From the NCBI GenBank assembly GCA_030220185.1, contig JASPKZ010001233.1, positions 496,001 through 560,000 on the forward strand: a DNA stretch of 64,000 nucleotides, written 5' to 3'. The position numbers and the translations under genes were made by a program. This document shows, one piece after another, positions 10,055 through 20,309 of this stretch; position 1 is the first letter of the stretch, and each line of letters begins with the position of its first letter. This DNA comes from Diploptera punctata (Eukaryota > Arthropoda > Insecta > Blattodea > Blaberidae). Below the pieces are notes generated by a model that saw nothing but the letters and a program-made list of their open reading frames with translations, made no database searches and was not told where the DNA came from.

Positions 10055-10965
10055 CATCGAATATAATCACTATGAAGTTTAATCAAGATTTAAATTAAAA
10101 TTGTTTACACCTCACCTCATATCCAATCTTCTAATTAAACCAGTTTCAAAACCTAGGCAGTTTCATCATTGGTAATTTCAAAACAATGTTCGTCCAGGAG
10201 AACTGCTTCTTACTCCATCTGTTGATGGACTGATGAACCTCTGAATCAAATCAAATTCCCTGGGAATTTCAAAATTCATTAGTGTTTTTTTTTTTTTTGA
10301 ATGTGGATTTTTTCTCAAACCATGAGCTCTTTTGGTTTTTCAGTTTATTTAATTAAATTATCCCTTCTTTCATTTAGTTGTTTTTTAGACCAAGCATGAG
10401 CAGCTGATGCTGACTTTTCTACTTCACCATTTTTGACATTTCTAAGATGTTCTTTCATCTTGATTTTAAAATTTCTTTTTTGTTTTCAGTGTATAAATTG
10501 TCATAATCTCTGCATTTAATCTGGTAAATACCCAATTTTTCATCTTCAGTTTTGTCATTTTTAAAGTTTTATAGAAAAAATCATTATGAGGTTTAATTTA
10601 AATATTTTTAATTTTTGTTTGTTTTAATTATCAATGTTCATTCTTTGTTTCCAATATTATGTTAAACTTTTAAAAAATGTTATGAAACTTATGGTGCTTC
10701 AATGAATAGTAAGTGAATATCTTGAATTCCATATTTAAAAAACAAGAAAGAAAAACTAATGAATTTTTAAATTCCCAGATAATTTGATTTGATTCAAAGG
10801 TTCATCAGTCCACCAACAGATGGAGTTAAAAGCAGCTTTCCTGGATGACAGAACATTGGTCATGAAATAACCGATGATGAAACTGCCTAGGGTTTAAAAC
10901 CAGTTTAATTAGAAGACTGGATATGATGTGATGTGTAAAGAATTTGAATTTAAATCTTAACCACA
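10055..10965. mobile_element. decayed PLE pair, family E (inverted)
   Basis: Left part (about 10060-10565) is a minus-strand family E 3' end with degraded GIY-YIG coding sequence. Right part (about 10580-10965) is a plus-strand 3' end: TTCATCAGTCCACCAACAGA, CGATGATGAAACTGCC, AGTTTAATTAGAAGACTGG, ATATGA. A hammerhead-like core (degenerate CTGATGAT, GAAAC/GTTTT helix II, ACCGGT-like helix III, AATTA/TAATT helix I) is visible in both halves. Frameshifts are everywhere, so this is an old copy. Confidence 0.7.
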
Positions 10966-10988
10966 TTTTTATTTTTTTTTTATTTTAG

Positions 10989-11133
10989 GTTGCAAAAGCC
11001 ATTGAATATCTCCACCAGCAGCACATTATATATCGTGACCTCAAATCAGAGAATGTTTTGGTATGGGACATGCCACCACCTTGCCATGATGCCTCGGAAA
11101 ACAACCCTGTACATATAAAGTTGGCTGATTATG
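10989..11133 (+). CDS. Lrrk: Lrrk local exon 6 (kinase catalytic loop)
   Basis: VAKAIEYLHQQHIIYRDLKSENVLVWDMPPP contains the catalytic Asp and Lys (YRDLKSEN; Tyr replaces the usual His, as in LRRKs). The exon ends at LADY plus the first base of the Gly codon, so the DYG magnesium-binding motif spans the intron. Acceptor TTTTAG ending 10988, donor GTATGT at 11134. Confidence 0.95.
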
Positions 11134-11212
11134 GTATGTAGTAACTGTGGTTTGTCATTTGAAGTTGTGTAAGTGTTACAGTGAAATACAATATTTGCAT
11201 ATTATTTTGCAG

Positions 11213-11322
11213 GAATAAGCAGACTTACCCTGCCATCTGGTACAAAAGGATTTGGTGGCACAGAAGGTTTCATGGCTCCTGAGATTATGAGGTACAATGG
11301 TGAAGAAGAGTACACAGAGAAG
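11213..11322 (+). CDS. Lrrk: Lrrk local exon 7 (activation loop and APE)
   Basis: Completes DYG and encodes GISRLTLPSGTKGFGGTEGF then MAPEIMRYNGEEEYTEK: the activation segment from DYG to APE. Acceptor TTTTGCAG ending 11212, donor GTAAAG at 11323. Confidence 0.95.
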
Positions 11323-11614
11323 GTAAAGTAACTTCAATAAAGTAGTGTTACAACTGTGTATATATCTCATTCTTTTGGTTTAACTCAAAATCTTATCATT
11401 GCTATCATTTTTTAATATTTTTACTTCATTGTAAATTACTCAGTAAATAGTTATTCATGAAATCATAACTAGTGCATGGATTTTTAAGTTAAGATTATAT
11501 ATTATGTACATTATATAATAAGATGTAAGATTCTCTTTTTTTTCTTGGTTTTACATCCATCCAGTTCAATAATATATACTATCTCTGTTACAATCATAAC
11601 TTTTAGTACATAAA

Positions 11615-11941
11615 TTCCAAGCGCGACAGGCCTTGAAAGCCTTTGGCCTACCAGCTGGCTGCTGGCCTCACGTCTTCATGTGTTAATCATGATCATAAGC
11701 CATTGTAGGGGTGACATGTGGTCAACATGTCGGATCCTCCAGCCATTATATCTGGTCTTCTCAACATGGAGTCGCTACTTATTGTAGCTACCCAAATGCC
11801 TCATGATGCTGGGTGGGCACCGGTCCCATACTGGCCGAGATTCCATGAGAAATTTCTTCCCCCATGGGAACTTGAACCAGCACAAGTCCCGTAGCTCTGC
11901 GCCAAGACATCTTGCCTTACCTCGGGGCTACGGTGCGGGAC
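11615..11941 (-). mobile_element. tRNA-derived SINE, family 1
   Basis: Minus-strand SINE flanked by TTTAGTACATAAA at 11602-11614 and 11942-11954 (13 bp TSD). Its tRNA-like head at the right end reads CGCACCGTAGCCCCGAGGTA on the reverse strand, with box-B-like GGTTCAAGTTCC. The same family recurs in pieces around 52.48-52.99 kb. Confidence 0.85.
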
Positions 11942-12004
11942 TTTAGTACATAAAAGGGCTTGCATTTTTATCTGCTAAAAGTTTAAATTGTAGTTCGTAT
12001 ACTA

Positions 12005-12485
12005 TAATGAATATAAATTGTGAAGATTGCAATAAAGTTTTTTATAGGAAAAACAAAAAGGAATTTGGAAATTCGGACAAAAGAACATTTCAGAAATATT
12101 AAAAATTGTGAAATTGAAAAATCTGCAATTGCTGCACATAGTTTATTAGAACATCATAAAATTGGAAGAGAAGCTAAACTTTTAAAACAAGTAGAGAAAC
12201 CTTTGGAATTGACAGTTTGGGAAAAAATATACATTCAGAAAAACAAAAATAGATCAATGAATTTTGATATCCCTAACGAAATTACATTGATTTCGAAGTT
12301 CATAAATTCAACCATAGATGGCAGCACTGAAGATGGCGACAATAGAATAGTTGACGGCCGAAGAATTTCGTCAGTCGGAGTTATGGCTGATGATGAACAT
12401 GACTATGTTTGAAATCGCGATATCATGGAAGCATGAATCCTATGAGGTGAGTTGTTTAAACAATATGTTCTCCGATGAATTTTAA
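12005..12485 (+). mobile_element. 5'-truncated PLE copy, family A
   Basis: Plus-strand 3' fragment: GIY-YIG half (FIGKTKRNLEIRTKEHFRN, EKIYIQKNKNRSMNFDIPNE), C-terminal tail DGSTEDGDNRIVDGRRISS and stop. A hammerhead-like fold (12381-12428) overlaps the stop, then come CCTATGAGGTGAGTTG and the short tail ending ...GATGAATTTTAAT. The reading frame is open from 12020 to 12412. Located in Lrrk intron 7. Confidence 0.88.
12381..12428 (+). ncRNA. hammerhead-ribozyme-like fold, family A (best copy)
   Basis: Helix I TTATGG/TCATGG (6 pairs with G-U), core CTGATGA, extra T, helix II GAACAT/ATGTTT around GACT, core GAA, helix III ATCGCGAT, cleavage-site H17 = A. All essential core bases are present. 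The sequence also encodes the PLE C-terminus VMADDEHDYV and its TGA stop, so protein and ribozyme overlap. Confidence 0.72.
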
Positions 12486-12624
12486 TCAAGATACTGGCTG
12501 TGAAAGCATATGAAGTTATAAATGGCATATTTCGAAGGAATTTTTCCTAAAACTTTTTCAATATATGACACTCTACAAATTATTATATAATTACGTAAGG
12601 TTCATTGTGGCTTTAGGAATTCTT

Positions 12625-13155
12625 GTTGTCCCAACTCCTTTCAAAAAATGTTAAACTAAAAATAAATATATAAAACTGTTATTCAACCAGTTATATTGTA
12701 TGGATGTGAAACATAGGCTCTTACTTAAAGGGAGGAAAGGAGATTACGAGTATTTGAGAATAAAGTTCTTAGGAACATTTTTGGACCAAAGAGAGATGAA
12801 CAGACAGGTGAAAGGAGAAGACTTACATAGCAGTGAACTACATAGTATTTATAAGAAACCAGATGTAATAAAAATAGTTAAGTCTAGTAGACTGCAATGG
12901 GCAGGACATGTGGCACGAATGGGGAATGAAAGATATGCTTGGAAGCTTCTTGTAGGAAAACCAGAGGGAAAACGCCTAGTTGGTAGACCAAGAATGAGGT
13001 GGGAGAATAATATTAACCATGATTTGAGGGAAGTAGATTATAAGGGAATAATTGGAAAACATTAGCTCAGGATAGGGATGTATGGAGAGCTTTTGCCCAT
13101 GCAGCCATGAACCTAAGGGTTTGATAGTGCCAGTTAGTTAGTTAGTTAGTTAGTC
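12625..13155 (+). mobile_element. LINE (non-LTR) 3' fragment
   Basis: Encodes the C-terminal region of a non-LTR retrotransposon polyprotein: KSSRLQWAGHVARMGNERYA, KLLVGKPEGKRLVGRPRMRW and ENNINHDLREVDY. It ends in CCATGAACCT, GTGCCAGTTAG and an (AGTT)n tail, usual for this family. The same LINE occurs at 29.1, 48.1, 49.3, 56.3 and 56.8 kb. Confidence 0.88.
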
Positions 13156-13242
13156 ATTGTGGGCTATCAATTATAGACTAATTCTCTAATAAGTTAATTT
13201 ATAATTTTGCTATATTTTATGCAACTGGTGTATTTTTTTTAG

Positions 13243-13365
13243 GTGGACTGCTTCTCCTTTGGGATGTTTATTTATGAGCTTCTGACGTTGCATCAACCAT
13301 TTGAAGGTCATGAATCGGTGAAAGAATGTATTCTGGAGGGTGGTAGGCCTCCCCTCACATATAGA
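13243..13365 (+). CDS. Lrrk: Lrrk local exon 8 (kinase C-lobe)
   Basis: VDCFSFGMFIYELLTLHQPF carries the alpha-F helix (D-x-x-SFG), followed by EGHESVKECILEGGRPPLTYR. Acceptor TTTTTTTTAG ending 13242, donor GTAAGT at 13366, phase 0 at both ends. Confidence 0.95.
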
Positions 13366-13451
13366 GTAAGTGGTTATTCTCAATACAGTAATTTAATAAA
13401 AAATATGTACTTAAAGTTAGAAATATTTACTATTAGTTTTATTATACACAG

Positions 13452-13647
13452 GAAACTCTGTATCCTACCTACATGCTGGATCTCATGGTGTTGTGCTGGT
13501 CGCAGTCTCCGCGAGATCGACCTTCTGCTAGTCAGATTGTTTCTATTGCATCAGCCCCAGAATTCACCCACCTTAGTGATACAGTGTCTCTCAATCATCC
13601 TGCTCCAGTTGTTGCTTCTGCTGTGGTCACACTACCAGATATAGGAG
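13452..13647 (+). CDS. Lrrk: Lrrk local exon 9 (end of kinase, linker)
   Basis: ETLYPTYMLDLMVLCWSQSP then RDRPSASQIVSIASAPEF: alpha-H/alpha-I with the conserved Trp and the RDRPS motif that closes kinase domains. It then runs into a linker ending TLPDIGE. Acceptor ACACAG ending 13451; the GTTAGT donor at 13648 keeps frame with 16029. Confidence 0.93.
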
Positions 13648-13681
13648 GTTAGTTCTGTTCATTGCAGACAAGTAAAGTTGT

Positions 13682-14253
13682 ATGTTTTTATTATCAATTT
13701 AATACTTCTCACTGAAGGACAAATTATATTTGAAGAGAAAAATATTTGCTGAGACTGGGGTTTGAACTCAGGACCTTTGGCTTTCTATGCCAATGCTCTA
13801 CTAACTGAGCTACCTGAACACTCCAATCTAAACACACATTTTTCTCTTATACATTGTTAATTCTCAAGTGCCAAATACTACGAACTGTTGCTCAATCACG
13901 CATATATCAGCTTCTTTTCTGGGAAAAGTTTTATTGGGAGTTTAAACATTACTTTATAAAGCCAGTAGGGCTGCTTTCTATGTTTTTATTATTAATTTAA
14001 AACTTCTCACTGAAGGACATATTATGTTTGAAGAGAAAAATATATGCTTAAACTAGGGTTTGAACCCAGGATATTTGGCTTTTTATGCCAATGCTGTACC
14101 AACTGAGCTACCTGAGCATTAACAATGTATAAGAGAAAAATTTTCATTTAGATTGCAGTGCTCAGGTAGCTCAGTTGGTAGATCATGGTCATAGAAAGTC
14201 AAAGGTCCTGGATTCAAACCCCAGTCTGAGCGTACATTTTTTTCTTCAAATAT
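13682..14253. repeat. tRNA-like palindromic repeat, three units
   Basis: Two minus-strand units (about 13745-13826 and 14045-14120) and one plus-strand unit (about 14158-14233, CTCAGGTAGCTCAGTTGGTA), with the 300 bp spacing of the family. Flanking direct repeats AAGTAAAGTTGT at 13670-13681 and 14254-14265 form a 12 bp TSD, so the mixed-orientation cluster inserted as one unit in Lrrk intron 9. Confidence 0.82.
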
Positions 14254-14394
14254 AAGTAAAGTTGTCCGGGCGAAAATTTTTCTCTTCAAATTTAAAGTTG
14301 TACTTTGTTTATATAAATATTAATTGAATGAGCATTGTTGAATTCACTATTCCTTGAAATGAATGTACATGTTTTCCTTAACGAATGATTGTTA

Positions 14395-14680
14395 GGGTCT
14401 GGATTGTGCACCAGATTCCTGCATTAAATTGCAAACCTCTCCACGGTACATATGTTGAGAAGACATGTGGTACTATAGCAATTCATCTGTAGCCTGGTTA
14501 CCACCTCGGTGCTTTTCAATAGGAGTAGGCTATGTGCCTGCACTGGTTTCACCTTCTCCCTTCTCTTAATCATCATGCCTCGATGCAACACACTTTACAC
14601 CACACAAACCCACAAATATATGATAAAATCAAATGTTTCCTACCTCTCCTCATTATACCCTCCTCTCTGTCCACAATACA
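14395..14680. repeat. unclassified interspersed repeat
   Basis: Begins GTCTGGATTGTGCACCAGAT and contains CTCCACGGTACATATGTTGA. Parts recur at 17245-17266 with 19286-19334, 19631-19700, 61.7-61.85 kb and 62.10-62.20 kb. It is a frequent target of other elements here. No coding signature. Confidence 0.6.
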
Positions 14681-15034
14681 TGAATACATCATCTACGTAA
14701 AGTAGTCTGCCAAAGTAGTGTGTAAATTGAAAAAGACCACATTAATGCCATCTATCTGCTCAGTGCGAAAATTGAAGCACATAAAAGTGATGTGGGTGGC
14801 ATTAGAACACACATACGCATGATTGTTATGGCAGATTATTGTGCTTGACAAATTTACTGATGGAAGCATTTGTAGAAAATACAAATAATCATTGTAACAT
14901 ATAACATATTTTATAAAATTCTACACGTAATCAGTGACAGCTTACTAGTTCTAGACTAAGTGAGACCAGATTAAAAGTACATTTATGTCTTATACTGTAT
15001 GTCTCTAAAGGAACCTCTCAATATGCCGTTAATC

Positions 15035-15430
15035 ATTATCATCTTCTTCTTCCATACAAGTATAAGGCCTAAAGACCTATTATGATATCAAGGCTGGATT
15101 TACAATCCATCTCTTCTTTGGATGGTCCATAGATTTTTTTTTTCCATATGGACGGTTGTGAAGCAAGGGTTTTGGGATTACATTCTTGGACATTGTAACA
15201 TAAGTTTTCCAATTGTATTGGTACTTGTTTATGAAGTGGATAACTGATTCTGACTGAAGTTCTTGCCCTTAAGGTATTTTTTTTATTTGCCCTACATGCA
15301 TCTCCCATATTTTGATACTCTGTTGCTCCTGTAATTAAATTTTTATATACCATGGTTATACTATGATGAGGGGATGAAGCATGTCCCTCCAACACTGCAG
15401 TATATTGAGCTTCTATTCTGTGTGCAGGTG
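15035..15430 (-). pseudogene. unrecognised open-frame remnant
   Basis: The minus strand has a 108-codon frame (15069-15395) beginning MLEGHASSPHHSITMVYKNL and containing SYPLHKQVPIQLENLCYNVQ. I do not recognise a family. There is no splice context or neighbour to suggest a host gene, and the reverse strand of a Lrrk intron full of repeats makes a transposon origin more likely. Confidence 0.35.
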
Positions 15431-15539
15431 TGTTTTTTTAAAGAGAATATTATTGGTGATTATGGTAATTCATAATCACCAACATCAACTATTCAAAAAA
15501 TGCATTTTCTTATGAATCAATTAAAAGAATTATAAAGAA

Positions 15540-15905
15540 AAAATTAAAGGTAGATATAATTCCAATTTAATTGAAAAAAGTCGGAAACAGAAATATAAAA
15601 ATATTGTTGGAAAATCCATCTATAATTCTGGAACTACCACGAAAATCTGTGGTTGCTATACTGAAGCTTACTATAGGACATGACTGCTTAGGAAAAATCT
15701 TCATAGAATTGGTGTATTAATGTCTCCTGTGTGTATGGTGTGTTCTCAAGGTGTGGTAATGGACAGAGAACATTTAACAAATTGTGTGGAGCTCATCAAA
15801 ATTATCAAGATGTGACATACAAGTATTGGGAAGCAAGAGAGAGAATAACTTTATTGTTAACTCCAGAGCATTAGCTACATACATATATACATACATACAT
15901 ATTAT
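15540..15905 (+). mobile_element. LINE 3' end fragment with zinc-knuckle-like tail
   Basis: Broken frame reading PRKSVVAILKLTIGHDCLGK then NLHRIGVLMSPVCMVCSQGV and YWEARERITLLL, the C-terminal pattern of Jockey/R1-like LINEs (TGHD...RIG...SPxCxxC...EH). It ends in an (ACAT)n tail at 15883-15901. Confidence 0.75.
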
Positions 15906-16028
15906 TCGATTAAAATCACAATAAACAAAATAGGCTAAATGTTCCTTATATTACTTCATATAAAAATAATGTTTACAATTTTCTAGATCCCAAAAGAGAC
16001 TATGAAAACTTTGCTTGTGTCTTTTTAG

Positions 16029-16215
16029 AAGATAATATGAGTGGAGCAGAATTGTGGTTGGCATGTTCGAATGCAAGGGCTGATTTGTTGCTGGCAACAC
16101 ATCGAGGTTGGCTACAATACTGCACTCTATCTTTGCGAGAGAAACCAACTGCAGCTTGTCTTGTAGGAAGAAACATTTGGCTTGGAGATTGCATTGGTCA
16201 GATTCATGCATACAT
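16029..16215 (+). CDS. Lrrk: Lrrk local exon 10 (start of WD40-like region)
   Basis: Encodes MSGAELWLACSNARADLLLA and REKPTAACLVGRNIWLGDCI with GQIHAYM: beta-propeller-like strands (ELWLAC, NIWLGDCIGQIHAY). Acceptor TTTTTAG ending 16028; GTAAG donor at 16216; the Met codon is completed by the exon at 26660. The following intron is 10.4 kb. Confidence 0.92.
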
Positions 16216-16221
16216 GTAAGT

Positions 16222-17062
16222 TATTTTTAAATTAATATCGGGAAGTAAACATTATGAGGTTATATCATTAATAATGAATGGAGAACATATTTTAATCGAC
16301 TCACCTCATACATTTTCAAACTTCTTTGATACCGACGGTTTCAGACAATATCATGTCCTTCATCAGTCATGGCGTCCATTGATCAAATTCCGTGATTGTT
16401 GATTTCTTTAGTGACATCACCTCTTGTGCTGCCATCTTTTGTTGGGATTATAAACTTTGTAATTAAATTTTTATCCACCGGAATATCGAAATTCATAGAT
16501 CAATATTTATTCTTCTGAATGAATATCATTTCCCAAATTGTCAATTCCAACGGTTTATCCAACTGTTTTAAAAGTTTCGCTTATTTTTCAATTTTATGAT
16601 GTTCTAGTAAACTATGTGCAGCAATTGCTGATTTTTCAATTTCACAATTTTCAATATTTCTAAAATGTTCTTTAGTGCGTGTTTCTAAGTTGTTTTATCT
16701 TTCTGAATTTCTTTAATTTGTTAGATATTATATCCTTATTAAAACCATTTAATCTGGCTATATTTAGGATGTTTTCATATTCTTTCTTAAAATTTTCTCC
16801 TTTTAATGGGACCTTTATTAATCTATATAAGAGGCTATTAAATATTGCATGTTTATGTGCCAGTGGATTGAAACCCATTGATTTAATATAATTATCAGTA
16901 TGTGTACCCTTCCTATATATATAAAATTCAATTTTTTGAGTTTTTTCATTCCTAATTATGTATAAATCCAAAAACGGAATTTTGTTTTCAATTTCTGATT
17001 CTATGGTAAATTTAATTGATACATCTTGTAGATTAAGTAATTTCAACGCATCATCAACATGT
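16222..17062 (-). mobile_element. PLE copy with internal deletion, family K
   Basis: Minus strand. The 3' end (16225-16370) has the ACTCACCTCATAC module and a hammerhead-like fold. A GIY-YIG C-terminal part follows to about 16690, then the frame jumps to the RT end (LNLQDVSIKFTIES, IENKIPFLDLYIIRN, near 16930-17046). The nuclease N-terminal half between is deleted. Confidence 0.82.
16327..16369 (-). ncRNA. hammerhead-ribozyme-like fold, family K
   Basis: Minus strand: TGA/TCA helix I, CTGATGA, extra A, helix II GGACA/TGTCT around TGATAT, GAA, helix III ACC-GTC-GGT, H17 = A. Complete core; helix I is only three pairs in this copy. Confidence 0.7.
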
Positions 17063-17266
17063 TTAAAATAATGATCCTATCTCAACCAAAATAAATAAAT
17101 TATTTGGTGAAGGAACTTGTGATGCTCAGAATTGAACAATGAAGTGTTTTCCTTTTTGCTTCTAATCATTATCTAATAAGGTTGGAAATTTTATTTATAA
17201 AATGTTCAACAATGAGCTAGAAAGATGGTACTGTATAATTTTTAATTGCTAGATTGTGCACTAGAT

Positions 17267-19285
17267 ATAAGAATTAAATGAATCGTGATTTCTTCTTACC
17301 TCATACTTCTATGTTTTTTTAAATACAGCACTGTAGTAGCGGCGACCCATTGTCACCATCGTCAGCTGTTTTCACGACTGTCAACTTTTTCTTTTGCCGG
17401 TAATTATCGAAACTGCCATCTGGTGTTCTTTTGAAAGAATTATTTTCTAAACTGCCATCTGGTGTTTTTTTGAATGAATCATTTTCTAAACTGCCATCTG
17501 TTGTATTTTTGAAGAACTTTGTAATCAAGCTCGGTTCATCTGGAATCTCGAAGTTCATGGTTCTAGTATGGTTTTTCTGAATATATATTTTTTCCCAAAC
17601 TGTTAAATCCAAAGGTTTAGATAGATGTTTCAAAAGTTTTGTTTCTTTTTCAATCCTATGATGCTCTATTAAACTATGAGCTGCTATGGCTGATTTTTCA
17701 ATTTCTCCATTCTTTATGTTTCTGAAGTGTTCTTTTTTATGAGTTTCTAAGTTCCTTTTTGTTTTTCGTATATATATCTGTTGCAATCTTTGCAATCAAT
17801 TTGATAAATTCCAGATTTTTTGTTGTCTGGGGTTTTAAATTTATTATTAGTTAACAGAAGATTTCCCAGGCTGAATTTGTTAATTGGAGCCAATGTTATA
17901 TTAAATTTTCTGAAAATTTTTTGAAACTTATTATGAACTTCAGGATGGTAAGTAAATTTCTTGAATTTTACATCTTTCTTGGAATTTATCATAAGTAATG
18001 CCATGAGTGATTTCCAAATTTATCTAGAGAATTTGGAAATCAAGAGTGGCATTTGTTAGGACTATTTAACAAATAAAATTAAACTGTTTACTCACAAATC
18101 ATTATTTAACTATAGTTATTTTAAAATATTTATATATTTAATGTAAACGGCGATGTTTGAAAACAAATTAGAAACGATAGGTACGCTTCATCTGCTTCTT
18201 TTGTTTATCACTGCAACCAGATCATACTATTTATTGCCAAAGGAACGCAATATTGTAAGAATGCTCTCTAGTGAGAGAAAAAATGAAACACATCAATCTG
18301 TATATTAATTCATTTCTGATGTCGTATGATGTAAATATTACAATTATATTTTTCTGGATTATTACCTGGGAAAAAATACATTTAAGAAAGTGCAAACAGT
18401 GGTTTCTTTTTTTGGTGGTATAATAAATTGCTACAAATGTTTTTATATTAACTCCTGCAAGCGCTATGTGTTGACATATATGCACTATATATACAATCTG
18501 GTAGCCGTATTTCTTATAGGCTCAGTCACTGCAAAATAACGGTCAGACCTGTTCAGAATATTAAAAAGGAGGAGCTTTTTTTAATATGGTAAATATAACA
18601 CTGATAAATATTTCGTGAAACATGACTCTGATTGGTTGTAAAACAGAAATCATTGAAACGTGATTGGTCATTGACTCCCATTTGGGGCATGAGTTAAATA
18701 GTCAAATTGATTGCAGAGATTGCAACAGGAAATATACATAGAAAAAACAAAAAGGAACTTTAATACAAGATTGAAAGAACACCTTAGAAATGTTAAAAAT
18801 GGAGGAATGAAAAATCAGCTATAGCAGCTCATAGTTTATTAGAGCATCATAGGATTGAAAAAGAAGCAAAACTTTTGAAACATCTATCTAAACCTTTGGA
18901 TTTAACAGTTTGGGAAAAAATATATATTAAAAAAACCATACTAGAACCATGAACTTCGAGATTCCAGATGAACCGAGCTTGATTACAAAGTTCTTAAAAA
19001 ATACAACAGATGGCAGTTTAGAAAATGATTCATTCAAAAGAACACCAGATGGCAGTTTAGAAAATAATTCCTTCAAAAGAACACCAGATGGCAGTTTCGA
19101 TAATTACCGGCAAAAGAAAAAGTTGACAGTCGTGAAAACAGCTGACGATGGTGACAATGGGTCACCGCTACTGCAGTGCTGTGTTTAAAAAACATAGAAG
19201 TATGAGGTAAGAAGAAATCACGATTCATTTAATTCTTATGAATTGAACCTCATAATGTTAAAAATTCCGAAATTTAATATATAAA
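17267..19285. mobile_element. large fold-back PLE, family B
   Basis: A 2.0 kb unit flanked by TGTGCACTAGAT at 17255-17266 and 19286-19297 (12 bp TSD). Left half (17267-17991) is a minus-strand GIY-YIG C-terminal region with the family B tail; right half (18701-19285) is a plus-strand copy of the same region. Between the halves sits a TA-flanked MITE (17994-18698). Frames: SLITKFFKNTTDGSLENDSF and the TPDGSLEN repeats, ending VKTADDGDNGSPLLQCC before the stop in both halves. Located in Lrrk intron 10. Confidence 0.9.
17994..18698. mobile_element. TA-flanked MITE inside the family B palindrome
   Basis: A 705 bp sequence starting AGTAATGCCATGAGTGATTT and ending GGGGCATGAGTTAAA, with TA at 17992-17993 and 18699-18700. 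A second copy in opposite orientation lies at 58630-59292, also between TA dinucleotides. No transposase frame. Terminal similarity is weak (TAATGCCA versus TCATGCCC), so assignment to Tc1/mariner-type is tentative. Confidence 0.75.
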
Positions 19286-19334
19286 TGTGCACTAGATGTT
19301 TAGATTAAATTATAAACCCCTCTATAGTACATAT

Positions 19335-19630
19335 CGCCGTAGCGTAGTGGTTAAGGCACTGAGCTACAAGCCGGAGGGTCGAGGGTTCAAGTCCCGTTGG
19401 GGTCAAGATTTTTAAACTGACCCAAACCCTCTGGCGGCACTATGGCCCTGGGGTTGACTCAGCCTCTAATGGAAATGAGTACCAGACGCTTGTTCTGGGG
19501 GTAAAGGCGGCCGTCACGCAGGGCTGACAACCCGGCTGACATAAAGTGCCGATTGTCTAGAAAAAGTGGGAGCCTTAACCTCCTACTACCCCAAGGACCT
19601 CCGGGTCTGTTGTGGGATCACTTTACTTTA
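19335..19630 (+). mobile_element. tRNA-derived SINE, family 2
   Basis: Head GCCGTAGCGTAGTGGTTAAG (box A) and GGTTCAAGTCCC (box B), then a body with CTGGCGGCACTATGGCCCTG and a CTTTACTTTA tail. Flanked by CTATAGTACATAT at 19322-19334 and 19631-19643 (13 bp TSD). Decayed minus copies occur at 29.63-29.88 and 46.38-46.62 kb. Confidence 0.9.
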
Positions 19631-20123
19631 CTATAGTACATATGTTGAGAAGTCATGCGGGAAAGTTGAAAGCAATTCATCTATCAGTTGGAGATGGCAA
19701 GTTAAACCATCCCCATGGTTCTGTTTGACAAGAGTAAAATATGTGTGGCAACAGATTTCATTATATTATTTTTGGTCTGGACATCTTACCTCAATATTAA
19801 TGTTGATTTGTTCTTGGACATGTTTCAAAACAATTCTCTGTTTTATCTTCAGCTTTCCCAGACTAGTCTGATCACTTTACTTTACTATAGTACATATGTT
19901 GAGAAGTCATGCGGGAAAGTTGAAAGCAATTCATCTATCAGTTGGAGATGGCAAGTTAAACCATCCCCATGGTTCTGTTTGACAAGAGTAAAATATGTGT
20001 GGCAACAGATTTCATTATATTATTTTTGGTCTGGACATCTTACCTCAATATTAATGTTGATTTGTTCTTGGACATGTTTCAAAACAATTCTCTGTTTTAT
20101 CTTCAGCTTTCCCAGACTAGAAC
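19616..20123 (+). repeat. 254 bp tandem duplication
   Basis: The segment from GATCACTTTACTTTACTA to CCCAGACTAG occurs twice in tandem (first copy ends 19866, second ends 20120) with no differences noticed. It includes half of a family C PLE palindrome. It could be a recent duplication or an assembly or replication effect at a hairpin. Confidence 0.8.
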
Positions 20124-20220
20124 AAATCAACATTAATATTGAGGTAAGATGTCCAGACCAAAAATAATATAATTAAAATAACCTCAAAATATAACTTCCT
20201 AAAATTAAATATTATTTATT
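20016..20220. mobile_element. asymmetric fold-back PLE, family C
   Basis: Left arm (TATATTATTTTTGGTCTGGA to CCCAGACTAG) and right arm (AACAAATCAACATTAATATT to AATTAAATATTATTTATT). The right arm extends past ACCTCA into GGAAGTTATA-type tail sequence. Flanked by AACAGATTTCAT at 20004-20015 and 20221-20232. The left arm is also in the upstream tandem copy. Confidence 0.82.
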
Positions 20221-20309
20221 AACAGATTTCATTTTCTACTTTCTCTGAGTAAAAGAAATTGGGGAAAGCTAGAACTTGATAGAGAATTTATAAAAGTGAG
20301 TCAGAAATA

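Noticed and set aside
15069..15395. 108-codon minus-strand frame as a host gene
   Set aside because: Not recognised, antisense inside a Lrrk intron and next to LINE debris; kept only as an unrecognised remnant.
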